Below, piece by piece: positions 33,778 through 40,077 of a stretch of DNA of 40,077 bases. A program made the position numbers and the translations under genes. Every line of letters starts with the position of its first letter. Within the stretch, counting starts at the first letter, position 1. The notes under the pieces were generated by a model. It was not told the origin of the DNA and ran no database searches. It saw only the letters and a list, made by a program, of their open reading frames with translations. This stretch comes from Clostridia bacterium (GTDB lineage: Bacteria > Bacillota > Clostridia > Oscillospirales > CAG-272): NCBI GenBank assembly GCA_017505745.1, contig JAFVOP010000105.1, positions 1 to 40,077 of the forward strand. Direction: 5' to 3'.

Positions 33778-34191
33778 ATGAAAAAAACAGGTATGTGTAT
33801 GTTGTTGGTCGTTATGCTGTTGGCAACAGCAGTGGTTCCCGCCTATGCTGCATTGCCCGAGGATAACACTGTCATGCCGTTGTGGACAAATACGAATAGC
33901 ATAAGTTATGCGATGCTTTTTGAGGATGGCATTGGCTATGCGGAAAGCAACGTAGTTGCAAGATATAGTCCGAAAACCTTTAATATTTCTACCTACGTTT
34001 ATGTTAAATCGGGCTCGGAATGGGTGTACGTCACCGAAAAGCACGAAAGTAAAACCGGAATGTCCATTGGTACCAGTTGCTCGTTTGATGCCGTGTATGG
34101 TGCCGATTACAAGGTGGATTACGTATTTACCGTGTCCGGAAACGGTGTGGATGAAGTGATTGAAATGACCGATTACGATACGTACGACTAA
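33778..34191 (+). CDS. Small secreted protein of unknown function
   Basis: 137 residues from the ATG at 33778, preceded by AAGGAGGGAG. A typical Sec signal peptide (MKKTGMCMLLVVMLLATAVV...) ends in PAYA before ALPED. The mature part (about 110 residues) is beta-rich, with aromatic residues (MPLWTNTNSISYAMLF) and a final acidic stretch (MTDYDTYD). Similar small exported proteins sit beside ECF sigma / anti-sigma pairs in gut Clostridia; I do not know a function. It faces the anti-sigma gene end to end, with a hairpin between. It may be a target or a sensed product of the sigma factor, which is inference. Confidence 0.8.
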   Translation: MKKTGMCMLLVVMLLATAVVPAYAALPEDNTVMPLWTNTNSISYAMLFEDGIGYAESNVVARYSPKTFNISTYVYVKSGSEWVYVTEKHESKTGMSIGTSCSFDAVYGADYKVDYVFTVSGNGVDEVIEMTDYDTYD

Positions 34192-34199
34192 AAACACAA

Positions 34200-34221
34200 G
34201 CGGGAGGATTTTTCCTCCCGC
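34200..34221. terminator. Hairpin between convergent genes
   Basis: Perfect 9-bp stem GCGGGAGGA (34200-34208) with 34213-34221 and a TTTT loop, nine bases from each stop codon. Confidence 0.65.
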
Positions 34222-34229
34222 CCTTCGAA

Positions 34230-34982
34230 TCAATTCAATGTAACCCCTTCTGCAACCTTTTTTAAAACCTCTACCGAAGAAAAGGTACCATAGAGCGAAT
34301 ATCGATAATAGGCATCTCTCCAGATCAAGGTATAGAACCCTGGTTGTGATGAATCAGCAAGCAAAAACGCCTGATTTCCATGAATAAAGATTATTTCGTT
34401 CTGCTGCTCTTCCTTGTTGTTAAAATGAGGATCATCAGAAATTGTTTCTTGTGTTAAAGTGAACCTCCAGGTGCTATTCAGATCATAAAAGGCCAAATTA
34501 TAGTACATTCTATTATCCACCTCCACCTTGCACGTATACGCCTCAGGCAAATAGGAGGCATAGGCCTTATGCTCAATTTGCGTAGGCGGAGTCAGCGGTG
34601 GCGCTTCGGTTTCCGTTTCGGTTTCCGATTCGGTTTCCTCGGGCGGTCTTGCATTCGGGTTTCCTTCCTCAAAGTTAACGGCTATGTATCCGTCAAACAA
34701 CTGCACAAACGCCTCGTAAAATTTCTCACGGATCTCCGAAATAGAGAGGCATGCCGTGGTTGCCAGGATGAGGGCCGCAAGGCAGGCAACCGCCACAATT
34801 TTCAGCACCTTTGTGCGATAGCGTTTTTGAGAGCGTACCATCAGCTTTCTTGCGCGATCGCGCATACGGATCTGATCGGCCACCTCCGAGGTATCCAGCT
34901 CCGAAAATTCCTCGGCTCGTTTTTCCATGTATTCCTCAGCTGCTGCATGGAGCAGCAACTCAAAATTATTGTGCTTTCTCAT
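34230..34982 (-). CDS. Membrane anti-sigma-like protein with DUF4367 domain
   Basis: 250 residues. A cytoplasmic N-terminus (about 1-58) of acidic helix and basic DRARKLMVRSQKRYRTK is followed by one membrane helix (about 59-79), a Thr/Glu-rich linker (ESETETETEA) and an outer DUF4367-like domain (about 140-250, ending YYRYSLYGTFSSVEVLKKVAEG). The layout is that of ECF anti-sigma factors in Clostridia; the N-terminus lacks the zinc-binding HxxxCxxC of ZAS-type anti-sigmas. Its start overlaps the sigma factor stop by four bases, so the two are made together. Confidence 0.85.
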   Translation of the reverse strand: MRKHNNFELLLHAAAEEYMEKRAEEFSELDTSEVADQIRMRDRARKLMVRSQKRYRTKVLKIVAVACLAALILATTACLSISEIREKFYEAFVQLFDGYIAVNFEEGNPNARPPEETESETETETEAPPLTPPTQIEHKAYASYLPEAYTCKVEVDNRMYYNLAFYDLNSTWRFTLTQETISDDPHFNNKEEQQNEIIFIHGNQAFLLADSSQPGFYTLIWRDAYYRYSLYGTFSSVEVLKKVAEGVTLN

Positions 34983-35554
34983 TTTATGTACCCCCGTTCC
35001 AACAGTTTTTTTCTCAAGAGTTTTTTGGCACGGTGAAGTCTTACATGCACGGTGGAAGCAGTTATGTCCAAATAATCTGCAATTTTGGCAGTATTGTAAT
35101 CGTATTTATACTTTAACAATAAAGGAGCGCGATACATAACGTCCAACTCTTCGATCGCGCTTACCAATGTGTTTTTATTTTCTTCTCTGATTGCAATTTC
35201 CGCAAGATCCTGTTCCGGATCCTCCAGCTCAAAAATTCCTCCTGCTAAGTCTTCGTCCAATGGCACGGTTTTTTTACGGCTTCTGCGATTTTTGCGGAAG
35301 CAATCAATTGCTTTGTGCTCGGTAATGGTGTAGAGCATCGCTTTCAAATCGTTTTCATCCTCATAGTGGATATGGCGCTCCGGATCCTTGCATATTTTCA
35401 TCAAGGCATTCATCGCGGCGTCCTCCGAATCCGGCATGTTTTTCAGAATTCTGTATGCAACCTGTACCATTTTATCATAGTAGTTAATATAAATGGCTTC
35501 TACCTTACTGTTTTGCTCCGGAGTGTCAATGGATAATAGAAATAACTCAAGCAT
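34979..35554 (-). CDS. ECF-type sigma factor
   Basis: 191 residues. Region 2 (about 15-85: YINYYDKMVQVAYRILKNMPDSEDAAMNA, DLKAMLYTITEHKAIDCFRKNRR) and region 4 (about 130-185: SAIEELDVMYRAPLLLKYKYDYNTAKIADYLDITASTVHVRLHRAKKLL, split here as helix-turn-helix) are clear, with no sigma-1.1 or region 3, so ECF. The gene starts inside the stop region of the HTH gene (eight-base overlap). It directs RNA polymerase to a small regulon, held off by the anti-sigma encoded next. Confidence 0.92.
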   Translation of the reverse strand: MLELFLLSIDTPEQNSKVEAIYINYYDKMVQVAYRILKNMPDSEDAAMNALMKICKDPERHIHYEDENDLKAMLYTITEHKAIDCFRKNRRSRKKTVPLDEDLAGGIFELEDPEQDLAEIAIREENKNTLVSAIEELDVMYRAPLLLKYKYDYNTAKIADYLDITASTVHVRLHRAKKLLRKKLLERGYIK

Positions 35555-35930
35555 CTTCTTTTCTGTCGTTTAGAAACGTTGCCTCCATTGTAATCATGCT
35601 GAAAATATGCTCCTGTTGGTTTGTAGAAAGGGGCGCCAACATCTGTGCAATCAGCTGCGCTCGGGCATCTGTTTGCATCTGTACGCAAAAATAGTCCCGT
35701 AGCAATGCGTTGGCATCAATCTCCAATACACAGATCAACGAGAGCAAAATATCAAAGCTGGGAGTTCGGTCTCCGCGCTCCAACTGCGAGATATAATTGC
35801 GAAGAACACCTACCTCGTTTGCCAGCTTTTGAATTGAGAAGCCCTTTTGTAACCGATACTCACGAAGGCGAGCTCCAAACGCCTTTCCATCGTATTTCAA
35901 TTTGCTGCTGTCAACCTTTTTTCGCGGCAT
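35547..35930 (-). CDS. XRE-type HTH regulator at the head of the sigma operon
   Basis: 127 residues from the ATG at 35930, with AGGAGAG seven bases upstream; a longer reading from 35975 lacks a site. The HTH domain (about 15-75) reads FGARLREYRLQKGFSIQKLANEVGVLRNYISQLERGDRTPSFDILLSLICVLEI. The short C-terminal part (about 80-127) is helical and may bind a partner or ligand. A 10-bp inverted repeat overlaps its start codon region, suggesting self-regulation and so control of the sigma operon. Confidence 0.88.
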   Translation of the reverse strand: MPRKKVDSSKLKYDGKAFGARLREYRLQKGFSIQKLANEVGVLRNYISQLERGDRTPSFDILLSLICVLEIDANALLRDYFCVQMQTDARAQLIAQMLAPLSTNQQEHIFSMITMEATFLNDRKEDA

Positions 35931-35961
35931 ATGTAACACTCTCCTGTTTTTTGTTACATAT
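35929..35961 (-). promoter_or_regulatory. Inverted repeat operator candidate at the start of the HTH-sigma operon
   Basis: ATATGTAACA (35929-35938) and TGTTACATAT (35952-35961) are perfect 10-bp arms 13 bases apart. A TATACT -10 with a weak -35 (TATACA) at 17 bp spacing lies just upstream on the minus strand, so a protein bound here could block it or ribosome access. Confidence 0.65.
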
Positions 35962-36171
35962 AGTATATCCCACAATTTTTTCTTTGTATATGAACTATTG
36001 GTGATTTATGTGTCTATTTGATTTCTTAAAAAGGGAATTTTTAAATTCCATCAAAAAACAGATTCGTTCGGGTGCTGTTTCCGTGTTGCAGCCCGTGGAT
36101 GCAATCTTTTTTCACTCACAACTCCAAACGTCAAAATTTTCTGTGCTTGTGTTTGGATGAGAGACATATTT

Positions 36172-36501
36172 ATGAAAAACGAAAAACAACAACCGCTCTC
36201 CAAGAATTCTTGCCGGGCAAATGAGAGGTGGGCAACATATGAAGTAAGTGCTGCTGCTACAGCAGATCTGCGCTATGAGGTGATAGAAGAGGATCGGATT
36301 TTGGACGGACTCCAATACCGATCCTATGGCATTGCGGTGTATGCAAAAAGCAATGCAGACGGTTCAATCAAGGTTATTCAAACGATTCACGATATTACTA
36401 CCAACCGGGCACGTCTTTGCGCATTGGTAAAGCAATGCAACCTCTTGGGGCTTTCTCTTCTTCATCTTAACGATGTGATTGAGGATTCCCTCGCAAATTA
36501 A
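36172..36501 (+). CDS. DUF6514-like small protein
   Basis: 109 residues from the ATG at 36172, eight bases after GAGAG; an in-frame ATG at 36157 has no site upstream. The second half carries the pattern YGIAVYAKSNADGSIKVIQTIHDITTNRARLCALVKQCNLLGLSLLHLNDVIEDSL, which I associate with the DUF6514 family of Clostridia (shown here as its landmarks YGI, DIT and HLNDVIED). Function unknown; the size and lack of a signal suggest a cytoplasmic regulator or accessory protein. A terminator follows at 36595. Confidence 0.75.
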   Translation: MKNEKQQPLSKNSCRANERWATYEVSAAATADLRYEVIEEDRILDGLQYRSYGIAVYAKSNADGSIKVIQTIHDITTNRARLCALVKQCNLLGLSLLHLNDVIEDSLAN

Positions 36502-36594
36502 TTGAAATCATAAAAAAGCAAAAAAGAAAATTTTAAATAAAGTATACACAATTTCAAAGAAAGGTCATTCCAAACATAACCGCCAATGCTTTTT

Positions 36595-36625
36595 CTCCGA
36601 GGGGTTAAGTCCTCGGAGTTTTTTT
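36595..36625 (+). terminator. Terminator of the DUF6514-like gene
   Basis: Stem CTCCGAGG (36595-36602) with CCTCGGAG (36611-36618) and seven T residues. Confidence 0.9.
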
Positions 36626-36803
36626 CGTACGAAATGCTTGCAAAACCTACTAAGCTGAGAACACAGATGTATTTTTTCCGTTTTACGATCTCAAAACGCA
36701 AATAATGCGCAAAAAAGCCTGTTCTCGCCACAGAAAGGCGGCAGAAGAGGTTTTGCTGTAGGGATGTTTTGGTAAAAATGTGTATCAAACGGAAGATTTT
36801 TTC

Positions 36804-36832
36804 TTGATTTTTTCGGGAACACATGATATAAT
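36804..36832 (+). promoter_or_regulatory. Promoter of the repeat lipoprotein
   Basis: -35 TTGATT (36804-36809), 17-bp spacer, -10 TATAAT (36827-36832). Confidence 0.75.
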
Positions 36833-36937
36833 GAGGATATAAAGACAGATCAAAAAGACGGCGTACGCGTGTCGGAGATTGGCTGTTATTTGACGGACGG
36901 ACGTGCAACAAGTAAAAAAACGGTTATGAGGTGTATT

Positions 36938-39900
36938 ATGAAAAGCTCAAAAACATTTCTTATGAGTATTTTTACCCTTCTGCTTCTGGTAAATGTATTT
37001 GCTCTTGCGGGGTGTGACGGGATCTGTAGCCATCAATGGAGCCAGGCTACCTGTACGTTGCCGAAAACCTGTAGTTTGTGCAACAAAACCGAAGGCAAAG
37101 CTCTCGGACATACGCCGAATGCGGATGACGGTGATTGCACAACGGCTATCACCTGTGCGGTTTGCGGTGACGTTGCAATTGCCGCAAAGGGGCACACCGG
37201 CGGAACTGCAACCTGTAACCGCAAAGCTCACTGCTCCGTATGCAATCAAGAATACGGAGAGCTTGCTGCGCATACGTGGAGCAGCGTTGCCGCAACCGAA
37301 GAATACGACAAGCATTGCACCGTTTGCGGTCTGGTGGCGGAGGAGCAGATTGGTCATAACCATACGTTTGAGGATGTGCTGTCCTATGACGACGGGGGAC
37401 ATTACTATGCCGCTACCTGTGGGCATCCTTATGTGAAGAAGGAGTATACACCGCATGACTATAAAAAAGGCGACGTAGCCAAGCCCACGTGCACCGAGCT
37501 GGGCTATACCGTGTACACTTGCGCGTGCGGAAAGGTCCGTAAGGATGAGTATCTGCCTGCAAACGGTCACAGCTTTGAAAAAGCGTGCTCCTACGATAAC
37601 GGCGGACATTGGTATGAAGCCTCCTGTGAGCATGACGTGACAACGGGTTATGCCGCGCACGTTTTTGAGAGTGCGGTTACAAGCCCCACCTGCTCGGAGC
37701 AGGGCTATACCACATACACCTGTGCGTGCGGCTATTCCTATGTTGGCGATTATGTGCCCGAAACGGGTCACACCGTTGCAAATTGGCGCGAAACTGCATC
37801 CGCACCTTCCAACGGGAAATCCTGTCAGTACACGGTCTGCTACACAGGCAATTGCTCGGTATGTGATCAGCCGCAGCAGAAAACCGAATCTGTCGAAAAG
37901 CACGCATGGACCTACGTTGTAAAGCCCGGATGCAAAGCAACCTGTCAAAAGGCCGGAATCAAGCTCCTATACTGCAAAAACGAAGCCTGCCAATATCACA
38001 ACACGGCAAAGAGCGAGACGTCCTATAGCGATCCCGCCGCGCACGCTTGGGTTAAGGATAGCGTGCAAAGCATCAACGGTATGACCGCTTACCGGTGCGC
38101 GGAGCCGGGATGCTCCGCCGCAAAAAATACCGTTTCGTCAAGCGGAACCTCTGCAAACGTGCCGAGTAGCAACGTTGGCGCTTTGGACGAAATAGAGTTG
38201 AACAATGCCGTGATCGGATTTGACCAAGGCATTAAGGATGCGCTCGGCGCAAGCGGAAGCAACGTTGCAATTTCTGCAGGAGTTCTGGAGGGCACCGAGA
38301 GAGAGACCGCTATCAGCGGGGAAAAACTTACGCCCGAGCAAAAGGCTTTGCTCGGCAATCAGGTGATTTATAATTTCACCGTTACTACAACCGAAAACGT
38401 AAGCAATCTTGGCGGTACGGCAACCGTGCGGATCCCTTATGAATTGAATGGAGAGGATCCGGATCATATCATCGTTTGGTATATCTCCAACGGAACGCTC
38501 ACCGGCATTCCCGCTTCGTACGCGGATGGATACGTTACGTTTACAACCACACATTTTTCCTACTATGCGGCAACGACCGTTGCACCCGAGAAGCTTTGTG
38601 AATACCTGAATGAGCATGATCGAACGAACGTGCACACCGTTTTGCCCACCTGCACCGAGGGCGGATATTCGGTTTGTATCCGTTGCGGCAAGCAAATGGA
38701 GGGGACGGAAACCGCGCCGCTCGGCCATGAATGGCACACCGCCGTTCTTACCGAAAACAGCTGCACCGCAAACGGTGTAACGGAATATAAGTGCTCTGTT
38801 TGCGAGCTCCGTTATGAAGCGGTTGTAAGCGCCATGGGACATCGCTACGCGATCAAGGAGCAGAAGGACGCAACCTGCCTGCAAAGCGGATATACCACGC
38901 ATGTTTGCGATCGCTGTGAGGATCAATACACCGTTACGCTGCCGCAGTTGGAGCATCGGTACGTAACAAACGTGGTGGAGCCCACCTGTGAAACGAGCGG
39001 GTATTTGGAAAAAAGCTGTTCTACCTGCGGTGACACCTTCCATACCGATTACGTGGATGCACGCGGCCATAGCTTTTTCAAGGGGACCTGCACGGTATGC
39101 GGCGGCAAGGCGGAGCCTGAGGAAATCATGGTATGCTATACCTATAAGTCTGAAACGCTCACGCTCACGCTGTATTCCGACGGCACGCTGCTCTTCAGTG
39201 AATATGGATTCGATGTAGATGCGGACGGCAAGCTGGATTCCCTTGAGGGCAAGGGCGATTGGTATCGGGCCGAGGACGGTAAATTTTACGTATATACCAA
39301 CGTCGGTGAGTATGTATTTGTCCTGAACGAGTCGGGGGAGCTGACTGTGAATGTCTGTGCCCACGAAAGGACAGAAAAAATCAATGTTGAGGAAACCTGT
39401 ACCGAGGATGGCTATGTGAAAACCGTTTGCAGCGACTGCTCCAAGGTTTTGAAAAAAGAGGCGGCTACTCCCGCACGCGGTCATGCATTCAGCTCAAACG
39501 GTGTCTGCGAACGTTGCGGAGCGGTTGACGAGGAAACGGAGGAGGATCTTTATCTGCTTATTGATGAAGCCGTTTCCAACGCCGACAGGGAGTGGAGACA
39601 ACTGCGCAATAAAGGCGTGGATATGAGAATTCTCATGACCTTTGAGAGTGAATATCGGTCGATCGTTGAAGATATGAAGTATGCCGAAAGCATCGAGATC
39701 CTTGAGGAATATAAAAAAATGTTCGCAGAGATGATGCGCCAAATCATGTACATAACGGGGGGCGACGTCACAGAGCCCGAGGTCTGCGCGCATGAAAAGA
39801 CCGAGGAGTCCGTCAGCGAGGCGACCTGTACCAAGAACGGATACAGAAGGGTGACCTGTGTGGATTGCGGAAAGACGGTCGAGCAGAAGATTGTCTCCAA

Positions 39901-40077
39901 AGCGCTCGGTCATGCCTATGACGGGAACGGCGTCTGCGAGCGTTGCGGCGCTTCCGAAGCGAATCCCGAGGATCTGTTCAAGCGCATTGAGCAAGCGGTG
40001 ACGGACGCCGCCGACGAGTGGAATAAGCTGCCCGAGATGGGGATCAGCATGTCGACGATCAGAGCGAACGAAATGAA
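36938..40077 (+). CDS. Giant CxxC...GH repeat surface lipoprotein, 3' end outside window
   Basis: The frame is open for 1046 codons to the window end. The start at 36938 follows GAGGTG by only four bases. A lipoprotein signal ends in LALAGC, so the mature protein is anchored outside the membrane. The rest repeats a unit of roughly 40-70 residues: PTCxExGYTxYTCxxCG ... GH, with more than a dozen CxxC pairs and GH/H landmarks that could bind metal (zinc) or form a disulfide ladder. A non-repeat block (about codons 405-545) looks like a beta-sandwich and separates two repeat zones. A second spacer with helical character lies near 868-938 (LYLLIDEAVSNADREW and following), and a similar helix starts at about 1011. 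Similar cysteine-repeat proteins are common on gut Clostridia surfaces, with no proven function known to me. Confidence 0.85.
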   Translation, partial: MKSSKTFLMSIFTLLLLVNVFALAGCDGICSHQWSQATCTLPKTCSLCNKTEGKALGHTPNADDGDCTTAITCAVCGDVAIAAKGHTGGTATCNRKAHCSVCNQEYGELAAHTWSSVAATEEYDKHCTVCGLVAEEQIGHNHTFEDVLSYDDGGHYYAATCGHPYVKKEYTPHDYKKGDVAKPTCTELGYTVYTCACGKVRKDEYLPANGHSFEKACSYDNGGHWYEASCEHDVTTGYAAHVFESAVTSPTCSEQGYTTYTCACGYSYVGDYVPETGHTVANWRETASAPSNGKSCQYTVCYTGNCSVCDQPQQKTESVEKHAWTYVVKPGCKATCQKAGIKLLYCKNEACQYHNTAKSETSYSDPAAHAWVKDSVQSINGMTAYRCAEPGCSAAKNTVSSSGTSANVPSSNVGALDEIELNNAVIGFDQGIKDALGASGSNVAISAGVLEGTERETAISGEKLTPEQKALLGNQVIYNFTVTTTENVSNLGGTATVRIPYELNGEDPDHIIVWYISNGTLTGIPASYADGYVTFTTTHFSYYAATTVAPEKLCEYLNEHDRTNVHTVLPTCTEGGYSVCIRCGKQMEGTETAPLGHEWHTAVLTENSCTANGVTEYKCSVCELRYEAVVSAMGHRYAIKEQKDATCLQSGYTTHVCDRCEDQYTVTLPQLEHRYVTNVVEPTCETSGYLEKSCSTCGDTFHTDYVDARGHSFFKGTCTVCGGKAEPEEIMVCYTYKSETLTLTLYSDGTLLFSEYGFDVDADGKLDSLEGKGDWYRAEDGKFYVYTNVGEYVFVLNESGELTVNVCAHERTEKINVEETCTEDGYVKTVCSDCSKVLKKEAATPARGHAFSSNGVCERCGAVDEETEEDLYLLIDEAVSNADREWRQLRNKGVDMRILMTFESEYRSIVEDMKYAESIEILEEYKKMFAEMMRQIMYITGGDVTEPEVCAHEKTEESVSEATCTKNGYRRVTCVDCGKTVEQKIVSKALGHAYDGNGVCERCGASEANPEDLFKRIEQAVTDAADEWNKLPEMGISMSTIRANEM

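Larger units (their letters stand above)
36502..36937 (+). other. 436-base non-coding region
   Basis: It holds the terminator of the DUF6514-like gene (36595-36625), a promoter for the repeat lipoprotein (36804-36832) and about 100 bases of its leader. The stretch between them is A/T-rich and shows no gene or RNA motif I recognise; no riboswitch core was seen. Confidence 0.55.

Noticed and set aside
36626..36937. Riboswitch before the repeat lipoprotein
   Set aside because: No conserved aptamer core (such as GEMM, SAM, FMN or TPP) could be recognised; a covariance search would be decisive.
36947..39484. Long minus-strand frames (333 and 448 codons) opposite the repeat lipoprotein
   Set aside because: The plus strand carries a lipoprotein signal, promoter, ribosome binding site and clear repeat structure; the minus frames have none of these and mirror the GC-rich codon pattern of the repeats.

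Overview
The window looks like a chromosomal stretch of an anaerobic, low-to-mid GC Gram-positive bacterium of the class Clostridia, most likely an uncultured gut lineage. This rests on gene content (NfnAB electron-bifurcating transhydrogenase, a giant 2-hydroxyacyl-CoA dehydratase activase-like protein, an Fe-S old-yellow-enzyme reductase, YitT/DUF2179, DUF6512, DUF4234 and DUF6514-like proteins) and on strong AGGAGG ribosome binding sites and consensus TTGACA/TATAAT promoters. Genus-level placement is not possible from the sequence alone. Both ends are open: the first gene lacks its start and the last its end.

Region 1 (1-2300): the tail of a beta-helix-like gene that appears frameshifted in an A-run, a secreted protein with a SipW/TasA-type signal segment, and an unknown gene on the minus strand. 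Region 2 (2340-8500): divergent promoters, then nfnA-nfnB, gdhA on its own strong promoter, a flavin-binding PNPOx-like protein, a YitT membrane protein and a nitroreductase. NfnAB would supply NADPH that the NADP-type glutamate dehydrogenase can use for ammonium assimilation. Region 3 (8530-16940): a reductive operon of an Fe-S/FAD enoate-reductase-like enzyme with both subunits of aconitase X, followed under its own promoter by the 1415-residue activase-like protein. Together they suggest dehydration of a hydroxy acid and reduction of the resulting double bond, substrate unknown. Region 4 (16980-20110): an operon of a UPF0316-like membrane protein, peroxiredoxin Bcp, a PatB/MalY-type C-S lyase and an isoprenylcysteine-methyltransferase-like membrane protein, with translational overlaps.

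Region 5 (20114-26120): mostly regulators and small membrane proteins. It holds a DUF6512-like protein, a membrane-anchored MerR regulator with a classical 19-bp-spacer MerR promoter, a DUF4234 protein whose promoter carries a perfect dyad, and an AraC regulator divergent from a serine hydrolase and a D-amino-acid PLP enzyme. Region 6 (26120-32960): a small zinc-ribbon protein flanked by two related hairpins, a Y-family DNA polymerase with its YolD partner, a secreted metallo-beta-lactamase-fold lipoprotein, and a Tet(M)-like ribosomal GTPase fused to a YacP/Rae1-type NYN endoribonuclease domain. Region 7 (33000-40077): tRNA-Pro(GGG) with a degenerate duplicate of its 3' end and terminator, a small secreted protein convergent with an HTH / ECF sigma / anti-sigma operon, a DUF6514-like protein, and the start of a very long lipoprotein built from CxxC...GH repeats.

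The most unusual items are the GTPase-Rae1 fusion, the membrane-tethered MerR protein with its operator, and the aconitase X / enoate reductase operon. All functional statements are from reading motifs by eye; no database search was run.
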